Origin: Okapia johnstoni
Taxonomy: Eukaryota > Chordata > Mammalia > Artiodactyla > Giraffidae
Length of the DNA stretch: 64,000 bases
Direction: 5' to 3'
Assembly (NCBI GenBank): GCA_024291935.2
Contig: CM044307.1
Coordinates: 93,129,461-93,193,460, forward strand
Shown here: one piece after another, positions 28,501-40,500 of the stretch
Position numbering within the stretch: the first letter of the stretch is position 1
Layout: every line of letters starts with the position of its first letter
Notes under the pieces: generated by a model
The model's database searches: none
What the model saw: only the letters and a program-made list of their open reading frames with translations
What the model was told of the DNA's origin: nothing
Made by a program: the position numbers and the translations under genes

Positions 28501-31500
28501 GATATGTGTGACCGAAAGTGGGGAAGCCACTTTTCATGGAGATGTGCTCCCTACCACAGAGAATGCTGCTTCTAAGCTGTTTAAATTTGGGCTGCAGGGG
28601 ATTATTTCGTGATCCTGGAATGCTTCCTGCATCTGTTTAGTCTTAAATGCTTCCTAAAACATTTTTCAAAATCCACTCGTGATGTTCTAATGCTTCCTAA
28701 TACATGCACTGCTTAAAACGCAACTCTTCTTTTTTAAATCCTAGCTTTGAAAATTCAAATAAATGTGTGAGTCTTAAGAACAGATTGAAAAAAAAAAAAA
28801 AAAAGAGGGCTGGTGGATGCATAACTGAATGTCGAGGGTTCTATGGTTCATGCACCTTACAGAAAATTTCAATTTGTGTCTGTCTGGTCACTTCAATAAG
28901 AAAAGTTAAGGCATTGCTGTTACAGCCACTTCTAGGCTGGATTACGGTAAAATAAATGTATTGCACTCCCTCTACTGGCTCTGAAGCTGCAACAGCTTAT
29001 TAACTAGACCTATTTTTAGACGTATTTCCCCATTTAAAAAAAAAAGTGATGTGTAGAAAAAGCAAGCAAAAACTGGGAAAGCTATTAATTTTACTATTCA
29101 TTTAAAATGTCAAGGAAAGTAAACATCTGCTCAGTGCCATTGGTTAGGATAAACAAGAAAGCCTGCTTGTTTTAGGCTTTTCAGCACAGTACTAAGGGGC
29201 GAGGGGCGCCTCCCCCTCATGCATGCCTGCTAAGTCACTTCAGTCATATGCGACTCTTTGCGACCCCATGGACTGTATCCCACCAGATTCCTCTGTCCAT
29301 GGGATTCTCCAGGCAAGAGTACTGGAGTGGGTTGCCATGCCCTCCTCCAGGGAATCTCCCCAACCTAGCCTTGTAAAAATTACTCAGTCCTTTTCAAACG
29401 CTGAAATAATCTTTTCCCACAGCTCAATGAACAAAAATAAGTATGTTTTGTGTGTTGAAAACAGTCCAGGAAGGCAACAGCATTTGTCTGACCTGGCTGA
29501 TGTGGGAAGGAAGAGAGCGGGTGTCTTTCTCCTGGTGTCAGAAAGGAAAGCTAAAAGATCATCAGCTGAAACACTACACCCCGGGGGAGGCCACTTCCTT
29601 GCCGGAAAGCATGGTCCACCCAAGCCTGGAAGAGAGTCACAGCCTTGTGGGATCTCACAGCTGAGGTCCTGCTCACCAACCGAAGCTACCAGGAGGCTAC
29701 CAGGAGAGCAAAATGCTCCAGATGTCAGGGGTCCTGCGGCCCCACACCCCGTCTCACTCTTGTTAATCGGCATGTTGAGGTTCTCCTGCAGAGCCTGTCT
29801 TCTGCCTGGGCTCTGCTCTCTGTTTTCCACTCTTTCTCGCTTTCTTCCCCAGGCGTCTGGATGCCAACCGCATCAGCTCCGTGCCCCCCAGCTGTTTCAG
29901 CGGCCTGCACTCCCTGAGGCACCTGTGGTTGGACGACAACGCGCTGACCGAGATCCCTGTGGAGGCTTTCAGAAGCTTATCAGCGCTGCAGGCCATGACC
30001 TTGGCCCTGAACAAGATACACCACATACCAGACTATGCCTTTGGAAACCTCTCCAGCTTGGTGGTTCTGTAAGTTTTATTGATTTTTTTCCTCCTCTCTA
30101 ACAGTTTCTAAATTCACTAAGACCTTGTAATTCTCTGTAGGACCTTGACCTTAAAATGATAGCCCTTCAGACTTTGAAGAGGGACATTTTAAGGGAGGAA
30201 AACCCCCCAAAATGACTCATAAATGTTCTAATCGTGTAAAAGAATTAAACAACATTTATCGAGCACCTGGTAAGTGCTAAGCACTGGTAGGCATTCAGAA
30301 ATAGCAAAATATGACCTCTATCTCAGGGAAACCATTGTATATTACACGGGTAATCACCACACTATATAGTTAGTCCCATGGCCAAAGTTAATAAAAATCC
30401 CTTATTCCAGATACTAATTTGTAATGCAGGTCAAATTGAAATATGCCTCTCTTATTATTTAATAAGTACCTCTTGAACCCCTTCCAAGGTAACAGGAGCA
30501 GGGGACAAACCCTTGACAACAAGTTATGTATTTGTAAGGCTTTTTTCCTTTGAGGTCTAGATTTCATTATTTTAAGTAAACTCAAATGATTCTCAAGTAA
30601 TAGTTGGAAAAATAAACAGTTCAAGAGTGCAGCAATATGCCCCACATGTATAATACAGCAGCCAATCAATGCTGACAGAGGACAACAGGAGCTACTTGAA
30701 AGGCTGAAGATTAGCTTGCCTCAAGGAAAGCACCTTCTGCACTGTTTCTGCCCTTGCTCCGTTCCTGCCCCCACCCACCACGGGCTTCAGTCATTCCGCT
30801 TTCCTTGATGATGGGTCTGTCTCTTGCACTGTGGTGTGTACTCCTTTGAGGGCTGGCCAGCATCTCATCCGTTGTTTTAGGTTCCCCTCAACCCCCTTTC
30901 CTCATGTGTCGCCTGGAAAAGATCCTCAATAAGTGTCACATAGATCTCACATGATACCAGCATATATTTATTAGAATAGCAACCTTTGTCTGAAAGGATC
31001 GTACATGTGGGGTGATATTAACAAATTTCTATACTGAAGTTCATATACAAAGATGATGCTTCTGTTCCACCAGAAGCTGGGTAGGTGCTTTAATTTTTCC
31101 CTCCACTAGAGGGAATTCAGCTCTTCTCTTTCCCCCTGACCTCCTTAAGCCCATTTTCTGAAAATCCCTTTGGGACTTGGTCCAGTTTTCAGTTATGCAC
31201 ACAGCTGTTCTCACTGGCCCTGACCTAACGACTTATCATTGAGCCAAAGATGATAATTAGACACATTTGTACTATGACAAGATAACTAATCTCCTTGGGC
31301 AGTCAAAAAATCTGATCCCCATTCTCTGTGGCTGAAAGTGTTGTTTCCTATTAACCTGTGGCCCCACTCTGGCAATGCAGCCACGATAAGTCATCAGCTT
31401 TGCTAGAAAATTCACTGCATACACCTAGGACCTCCTCCTCTCCATCCTCCATTCATCAATGTTGGTCAGAATTTCTGTTTAACATTCTATATCCCAAAGC

Positions 31501-34500
31501 CATACTGAGCAACCTGAATTTACTTTTACCAGTCTTGTTGATAATCCCACAATTATTATTCACTCCATGATATCTCAAACCCAAAAGGTAAAGCTGTGAC
31601 TGTTAAACTCTGCGGTATAGAGTCATCTCTGGTAAGAGGGAATGGGGCATAAAGCCTTTAAAGCAAGCAAACAGAAATGTTAAACAAAGCATTTCTTACA
31701 TATAATTAGTGCATTCTTTAGAGTAAGTGTTTTGGATTTCAGCAATCAAAACGTTTTGCCTAAGTTTCCGTGTGCAATGTGCCTTCCTGACTGACTGTAA
31801 TGTTCTCCTGCAGACATCTCCATAACAATAGAATCCACTCCCTGGGAAAGAAATGCTTTGATGGGCTCCACAGCCTAGAGACTTTGTGAGTTGACCTTTT
31901 ATTTGTTGCCCTTTTTTCAGTGTTTTCATGACTATTTGGAAGGAATCAAAATAGCCTTAAAGTCAAAATTGCTATTTGGTTTGGTTAATTGCCTGAGCTT
32001 TAAACAGATATTTACAGTGGCTTTATCTTACGCCCCTATACACACTCTACAGAGCCAAACAATAAACCTGAGATTTTATTTTAATCTAACAAGAGTGATA
32101 AATTAGTTGAAATCATTAGAAGCTAAATGAGATGTCCTCTACTGAGCAGGGCTGTTTGCTCAGGAATGTGTACTCTCTGTCAAGGATCAGCTCAGTATTG
32201 TCACTCAGGCTCACCATTCATGAGTTAGGCCCTCCCTACTAAATAGGAGGATGCAAACAGGCAAGGGCCAGACTCTGTCCAATCAGAGAGGAGTATCAGC
32301 AAACGGCAGAGGTTCCTGCTGGAGCAACTGAAAAGTCTAAAACGTAATAACAGCTACCCTTTATTGAGTGTATCTCTAACCAAAGATTGTACTGAGCATT
32401 CACCATACATGGTTTAAAATCACTCCTACAACCATCCTATGAGAACAGGTACTATGACCCCTTTTTAGGCTCCAGGACTTCCCTAAGGGTCCAGTGGTTA
32501 AGACTCCACACTTCCATTGCTGGGGGGCTCAGGTTCAATCCCTGGTCAGGGAAGTTCCTCATTCTGAGTGGTGCAGCCAAAAAGAGAGAGAAAACACAAT
32601 AACCATTTTGAGGCTCCAGTAAAGTTATTTCATCAACATGACATAGTCAGTTAGCAGCAAGACTGAGGCTTGCTTCCTTCTCTAATTTGCCTCCAAAATC
32701 CACGTTTGGGGCTTCCCAGGTGGCTCAGTGATAAAGAAATTACCCGCTGATGCAGGAGACGAGAGTTCGATCCCTGGGTTGGGAACATCTCCTGGAGAAG
32801 GAAATGGCGACACACTCCAGCATTCTTGCCTGGGAAATACAGCATTCTTGCCTGGGAAATCCAGCATTCTTGCCTGGGAAATCCTATGGGCAGAGGAGGC
32901 TGGTGGGCTACAGTCTATAGGGTCACAGAGAGTCAGACATGATTTTAGCAACTTAGCATGCACACAAAATAAGCCACACAGAATCACTGAATCTCCAACA
33001 CTGGTTCTCACCTGGACAGCAGAAGGCCATGACCAGAGAACGCCTGTCCTGTGGCCTTGGAGCCCATTGCTCACTTGCATACAGAATTTAGCAGTAGGTA
33101 CCAGGTCAGCGTAGCATCTAACCGGCCCTGGGTTCACTCACTTCCTGAGGGACCTAACAGCTGTCCTCCCAGGGTCACTTAAGTTACTCTGTGTTTCCTC
33201 TCAGAACGGGGGAAACATCCTCATGTGGAGGTGCCGAAGGTGAACGTGTCCAGGCAGGACTTTGAGGTCAACTTAATGGCACAGGCAAGCTGTTCCCATC
33301 AGCTGCTTAGAAAAATTAGAAATTCTCCCTTAATTACACAAGGGCTGGGCTGGGGTTCTTAGCAATGGAAAGCACCTTCCAGTGCTTTTCATCTCAGTAG
33401 GAACAGAAAACAAGATGGGCTTTAATAGGTAATTTCCATAAATAGTCTTTTTTTTTTTTTCCCCATGTTTGACATGAGGACCCAGGATTGCAAATTCAGG
33501 CAATTCATGCATTCAGGGCAAATTCATATAAGTCTCAATGTCCCCTCTTCCCTCACTTTGCCCAGGGCTCCAGAGAATAGGTAAAAAACCAATTTATTCC
33601 CAACATCTTCCTTTCCCTCACTAGAAATCTGAGTAATTTATAAGGATCCAATCCTCATTTAATCAAAACAGAGCATCTGGAGAGACTTACAAACAGGAAG
33701 AAAATTTATGTCCACAAAAGACACGAGTTTCCTGCCTGCTGTATAGCTTAAGGATGGTATGTGCCAGACAAGTAGAAATCTTGATTCATGTTTAACTTGG
33801 TCAAATTATCTCTCTCTTAAAATTAAATAGCAATTCTTCCCCACAGAGGAAGATCTAACCACATCTGATTGCCTGACCAAAAGGTTTTTCTGCGTCATCT
33901 GGGAAATCTGCCATTCCCAGAGATCAGGAGGCAATTACTTTTTCATATGGAGATGTAGATCAGAGGTGGAGTAAGTCTATAAAGCGCTTGTGAGTAATGG
34001 AATTGAAAAGCCATTTGTGTCATAACAGAGAGACAAATGACTTGAGATTGACTGTCTTGTCATTCCCTCTCTGTGTATGACAGATGATAGAGCCTTGCCT
34101 CACAGACCAGGAAAACAAATCCTTATTTGTGACCATGTGGAAATTCTAGACCTAATGTCCTTCTTCAGAATACCCTGTACCACATCAGCATCTGCAGAAG
34201 CAGGCCGTCACCCTGGACTTCAGGCTGGGAGAAAGGCTGGAACTGTACCTGAGTCAGGAATAAAGCCTCCTCCTTTCTGAAAAGCGACGGGACAAAGTCA
34301 GAGGGTGGAGGTGGGAGCAGGAAAGCACAGGTGGTCGAGGAGGGCACAGACTTGTTGGCAGCTTGCTGAGCCAGGCTCAGGTGAAGAAGTGCATCAGCCA
34401 GCCACAAACACTGGCCAAGTGTCCTAGACACTTGGACATTCACAATGATTTACGTGTCCTTTAAAAAAAAAAAAAGGCTTTATTTTGTATTAGGGCATAG

Positions 34501-37500
34501 CTAGTTAACAAACAACATGTGGTAGTTTCAGGTGAACAGAGAAGGGACTCAGCCACATGTGTACATGTTTCCACTCTCCCCTAAACTCTCCCCTCCCATC
34601 CAGGCTGACACATAACATTCAGCAGAGTTCCACGTGCTATACACAGTAGGTCCTTGTTGGTCATCCATTTTAAATAGAGCAGTGTGTACATGTCTATCCC
34701 AAACTCCCTCCCTTTTTTTAATGCCCAGTGCCATTGAGCTTTGACTCTTTGAAATTTCTCACAATCAGTCTAATGATCATTTTAATGCAGATACTTGTGG
34801 AATAATGGTGGTCAGCAAGCCAACAAAGTCTCCTTAAAGGGAAGGAATTGTTATCAGTGATACTGGTCCATTGGGAGATCATGTTAATGTTCCTTGTAAA
34901 TGTCATGTACATGAATTTTTAAATGAAAACCTGAACATGCTATTTACTTATTTTCAGAGATTTAAATTATAATAATCTTGATGAATTCCCCACTGCAGTC
35001 AGGACACTCTACAACCTTAAAGAACTGTAAGTAGGACAAATTTAGTGGGAGAAGTATTCTTTGTGAATTTATTTTAAAATGTGTTTGACTGCTGTATATA
35101 ATATGATTAAGAAGAATTTGAAAGGTCATATAAATAATGGTTAACTACATCCAAAATGTATTTTAATTTGATTCTGTCACCAAAAACAGCAGATAATCTT
35201 TTAAAATTTATGATGGATTTCTCTAATATGTTTTATTAGGAAAAAAATATGTATTTCTCTAAGCCATTCTCTTTTCCTAAGTCATATTTTCCAACACTTA
35301 TATATGCTCTACAGGTATATAGAGAACTCTATTGGGATTCACTACTTTGCTGAGCATTTCCAGCAGCAAACTTCTCTAGGGTGCATGAGTCTAGGACTAG
35401 ATGAATACAGTGTACAGGCTTAGTACAATGTTAGATGCCTTCCTATACGTTATTCCATATTCCTTTAACGCTTCATAAGTATTATTTAGTTTTTAAAAAA
35501 CCCCACCATTTTACTATGATAAAGCTAACTTTCAGCTATTAGGTTGCATTTATTATCTTTTTTCTTTATACCTAAACATATGGATAACTTTTGTAATGTT
35601 CTAACACTTGGGAAGGGAGACGAACACAGAGCCTCTTCTCTTGGCAGCAGAAACAAGACACACAGCAACAGGAGGCAGACAGCACGGCTCATTTACAAGA
35701 AAAAGCCTTTGTGGGGTTCTGCTGCAGGACACCCATGTGGGGCTTACCCAAGAAGTCATCACTGTCTGGGTCAGGCAGTCCCAAGACTGCCACTCACTTC
35801 ATTCAGCCACAGACCTGCATAGGCCAAAGACCACTGACTCTGTCCCTCTGCCAGTCAGATAACATTACACCGATAAATGAGAATCAATTTGTTATTGCAG
35901 ACTCGCTGAGCTGGGGCCCCTTTATTCAGCTCAGGAAATTTTGTCCTCATAAGGAGATTACCTAAATCTCCACTTGACTGCAGCTTAAGTCAATTTTCTC
36001 TTCTCCTGGCTGCAAATGGGGTCAGGAGGAGTGATCATAATCCTTTCTCCAAAGATGGTTTCCTCTGTCTCAAGTCATTAGACCATGATGCTCTATTGGA
36101 TAGTAATGGATGGATTTTCTTTTTATGACATTAGGTTATAAGTTTCCATAAAGCAAGGTTATTATTTTCAGATTCTTTACTCCTCATTCAAGATGACAGA
36201 TTGTGATTTCCTTTTCTCCTGGAGAGTGAGGGCGTGAAAGTTTCAAAATGCATGGAGGAATTTAACCTTATCCTCTGGTTACTAAAAATGCTGATTATTG
36301 CCACAGGTTTGGGGAAGGGACTATGAAATGAGTTTACTCCACAGGTTATTTTCTATAAACTGTCTTTTCCTCTCTTTCTAGAGGATTTCATAGCAACAAT
36401 ATCAAGTCGATACCAGAGAAAGCCTTTGTAGGCAACCCTTCTCTTATTACAATGTAAGTGGTCATAGTTCTTTTCGATTTTTCTATCCTGCAATATAGCA
36501 TGCATTGCACTTTTAAGCATAATACAATAAATGTTCTATATTTGCCCAAGTTTTGTCTCAGTCACTGTAAAAATCCATACAGAAAAGTATATATGGAGAT
36601 GTTTTGCTAGATTTTAGCTGAATGCTGAAGTTATATTAAAGATTATTTTTCTAGGACCTAAAATGTGCATTGCCCTATGTTTGGTATCTTCAAATGCCTC
36701 GTCTCACTTCACAATCATCTTATGAAATGCTTTTTTGCTTATCTCTATTGTCTAAGTAATAAAACTGATTTTTAAAATGTCAATGTCAAGGTCACCTAGT
36801 CATTTAGAACTTGAACCCAAGTATACTAGAAAAATAGATTATCATATTAAATATTCTCACCAAAAAAGATAAATATGTGATAAATAACTACCTGGGGGGA
36901 ATTCATTCACAATGTATGTGTGTATGCATGCTCAGTCGTGTCTGACTCTTTGGAACCCTTGGACTGTAGCCCACCAGGCTCCTCTACCCATGGAATTTTC
37001 CAGTCAAGAATACTGGAGTGGGTTGCCATTTCCTACTCCAGGGGATCTTCCTGAGCCAGGGATTGAACCTGCATCTCCTGCATTGGCAGGCAGATTCTTT
37101 ACCACTATGCCACCTGGGAAACCCTCACAATATATACATACATCCAGTCACCACCATGTAAATTTTAAAGATACAATCTTATGTTTCAGTTAGGGCTTCT
37201 CAGGTGGCTCAGTGGTAAAAAAAAAAAAAATCCACCTGCCAGTGCAGGAGATACAGGAGACTTGGGTTCGACCTCTGGGTTGGGAACATTCCCTGGAAAA
37301 GGAAGTGGCAACCCACTCCAGCACTCTTGCCTGAAAAATCCCATGGACAGAGGAGCCTGGTGGGCTACAGTCCATGGGATCGCAAAGAGTAAACCACAAC
37401 TGAACATGCACAATAATACATGCGTGTGTCAATTATACCTCAATAAGCTAAAATATAAATACATATATATATATTATTATATACAATAGAGGTCCCTTAC

Positions 37501-40500
37501 TGCAAGAAGGAGGGGGAGATGAGGGAACTACTGTTTTATCTAAGTCTCTATATGCATTCATGTTTAAGTCCAAACACTGAGTTACTTTTATACAAACTAG
37601 GGTGTAATTCTAGAAAGGTGCCCATGTTCTAGAAATGTGTATATGAGGATTTATATGCCATAATGGCATAAGATAGAGTTACAGCTTCAAAGGATGATTA
37701 ATTTTGTGTTTCATATTTAGCACAAACAAAATTAATCATGTGTAGGTATATATAGGAAGGTGAAAACATGTAAGTATTAGTCTGGCTCTTAATTAAAAGA
37801 CAACTGGCAGGTTTGGGGCATAGTACTGGCCTGAGGTCATGGGGGAGAAGTCTGAAATATGGAGGAGGGGGAGTAAGGATAACTTCTGAACTGGACTTTA
37901 GGGGCATTTCTTGGCAGATAATCGTTGCCCTGTGCCAACTTGATGGAGAGGCTTTCTGGAACCGGGTAGCATTTGTCACACATGAGCTGGAATCCCAATT
38001 AGCCCTGACAACTGAGAAAAAAACATACCATTCATCATTTCTGAAATGTTCTGACAGTCTGTTGGCAAACTAAGGGGGTTAAAGTTTATTGCCAATAAAC
38101 ATTAGTTCTCTTTAGAGAGTATTTACATACTGGAAGTTGGCAGATTGTATTGCCTTTCTTTGCCCCTTTTGTTTCTTGAAGCCACGGGACTGGTTTTCTT
38201 AATCACTCTTTTGATATGGTAATGACCCGTGAAGAGGACTAACAGTCCCCAATATTGATTAGCTCTTCTATCCACTACATGTTGGCCTTGAATGTTTTCT
38301 CCACGAAACACTTTTCTCCTTGCTTCTGCCTCTGTTTCTAGCCCTTGCCACTGCCGCTCCCGCCCACACTCCCCACCCTGACTCGATTTCTTTGTTTTTC
38401 TTGTCGCATTGGCTACCCAGGCTAATTTCTACCTCTGTAGACCCCATCCTATCCATAACTTCTTTCCATCCCCTCTGCCACTTCATTTACCCCCTCTAAA
38501 TCCTCTAGATTTTGACCAGTCTAAGACTCACCTCCCTGCCTCTACCACTAGCAGAGTGACCCCCTGGAAGCACAGCATCCGTGTTGTCATTCTCTTGCTA
38601 TGAAACACAGTCAGGGTTGTCTGTTTAACTTAGACACCTACTCCTTTCGCTGATATGCTCAGCTTTCCTCATGGCTCAAGCCAACCCTCCTGACCATCCC
38701 CCCAAGTTCTCTTCAATTACCCTACAATTACCAAGCAGTTCAAATATCACTATATTGAAAACATCCATAAAACAAAATATTTTTTCAGTTCTAACAATGT
38801 GTTACCTTTTAGAGCAATAATTAAATTTTAAAAATCTAATGTTACAAAACCCAGAGTAGCAAATTTCCTCTCAAATATATTTGAAGAATCCTTTGTGTAT
38901 GTTGTAAGATTTGACCAGAGGATATTGACCCTCATGTAAATATAGAGAATTTCATCTTTCTTTAGCTAATGATATAACTGCCAGCACCTTGAATAACATT
39001 TTGCCACTCGATGGATATTCTAGATGTTGGAGGTAGAGGAAGAGTCGTAAGTGTAACTACAGTCAGTTCAGGCTTCCCAAGTGGCTCATGGTAAGGATTT
39101 CACCTGCAATACAGGAGACCTGGGTTTGAATTTCCTGATTTAACTGGAACTGCGAGCCTGGAGAGTCTGTAAGTACTTGAGCAGGCTCTTGACTTTGCCC
39201 AGAATCTGCACTGCCTTTCAAGCCTGACCAGTCTTAACATCAATGAATCAAAATATGTCCCTGTATGATGTCTGAATACAAGAATGATGTCTGGTTTGTG
39301 TTTTAACAGGACTTTAACTGGAGGACAGATCTCATCTCTTCCTCAAACTGTCTGTGATCAGTTACCTAATCTCCAAGTGCTGTGCGTATCAGTAAGGCAA
39401 TAATGTTATGTAAACAGGGCTGAAATGACAGGCATTATTTCAGTAATCCTTTAAAAGAGGAGAAAGTTCTTTCCTTGCAGGTCTTCAGGAGGTCAGGCCT
39501 CCTTTGCCTGCCTTGGTCCAGGGAAGTGGCTCTTGGATATGACCCTAGTAATAATGGCAGTGGAGCGTTCCAGGTGGCTCAGTGGTTAAAAGAAAAAAAG
39601 CCAATGCAGGAGACACAGATTCGATCCCTGTGTCATGAGGATCCCCTGGAGAAGGAAATGGCAACCCACTCCAGTATTCTTGCCTGGGAAATCCCATGGA
39701 TAGAGGAGTCTGGCGGGCTACAGTCCATGGAGTCGCAAAGTGTCAGATACAACTTAGCAACTAAACAACAACAATAATAATGGCAGTGGACCCCTTGTTT
39801 CCAAGTCCCAAACAGTCTCCCATTTGAGTTTCAACTGGCACACATTTCCTTTCAGAAAATGGATATGAACAAGCCAGTATAACTTCATTCCCACCTCCCT
39901 CTAAATCCTCTGCAAAGCAGGAAAAAAAAAATTGTGGATCAGAAACCCAATATGGATGCCAAAATAAAATTATCAGACGCACACAAACCTTGATAAAGGC
40001 AACCAAACATTCTTCCAGTATAGTTGTGGGTGCCATGATCTAATGTTTCATCTAACGGGTAAACAACTTGCGTGTGTTATTTCTGTTGCCTTGGGACTTT
40101 TGTTCTCTGCCCTCTCCACATTTTACAAAAAGTAGTGTATAGGAATTGGGAGAGCCTGGTTTTGACCTTCCATTTTTCAGCCTCCTCCTTCCATGCGCTG
40201 TTATCACCTCCTCCAGCACTGCTGGGATGTCATGAAAGTACCCTGGGTCCCTCGCAGAGCTCTGTTCTCACAAAGGAGACTTCTGTGGCAGCTGTGATTC
40301 TAGCACAAGCTGTGTCCAGTAGCAAATGACAAGCAGCTCTACAATGTGAAGTGGAAGAATGGAAACATTCTTCCAGGGATGGAATAACTGGGAGAAAGCG
40401 TCTAGACACCAGTAGGTGGACATCTCAGCAGCCATCTTAGAATTCTGCCCGCCATACCTAAGTCAGGCTAGACACACGCTCATTTTTGGGGAAGCTGGCT

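Larger units (their letters stand above)
13224..29852 (+). other. LGR5: LGR5 intron 4 (largest intron in the window)
   Basis: 16.6 kb. It carries at least four Bov-tA copies, a Bov-A2 with clean target duplications, three CHR SINEs, several L1 3'-end fragments, MIR and MER5 relics and a (CA)n tract. The stretches 17.2-18.8, 23.6-25.5 and 26.5-28.2 kb look mostly unique or too old to name. A GC-richer block at 14.82-15.70 kb has unusually many overlapping short open frames but no recognisable protein. Confidence 0.75.
31886..34957 (+). other. LGR5: LGR5 intron 6
   Basis: 3.1 kb. It contains a MIR-like relic, a CHR-2 SINE, an internally amplified Bov-tA and an antisense L1 3' UTR. Positions 33.0-34.4 kb contain no element I can name. 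Confidence 0.75.
36454..39127 (+). other. LGR5: Interval between exon 8 and exon 10 remnant; exon 9 not found
   Basis: 2.67 kb that should hold exon 9 (an LRR beginning HFYDNPI in LGR5) and the start of exon 10. I read it on both strands and found neither. It contains a MIR relic near 36.66 kb, two opposite Bov-tA elements, an AT-rich tract at 37450-37490, unassigned sequence at 37.5-39.06 kb, and a truncated Bov-tA that runs into exon 10. Confidence 0.75.

Noticed and set aside
29223..30101. Longest uninterrupted non-LINE frame outside exon 18 (292 codons), a possible novel gene
   Set aside because: It runs through a Bov-tA fragment, intron sequence, the exon 5 acceptor and exon 5 in the wrong frame. 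The peptide has no domain, and exon 5 is clearly read in another register.
32818..32884. CRISPR-like array
   Set aside because: There are three adjacent copies of a SINE-internal segment without spacers, in a vertebrate genome. It is a slippage triplication.
37178..37200. Surviving exon 9 start at this acceptor-like CAG
   Set aside because: Only two bases after the AG fit. The following text is a Bov-tA, and no exon 9 codons follow it.
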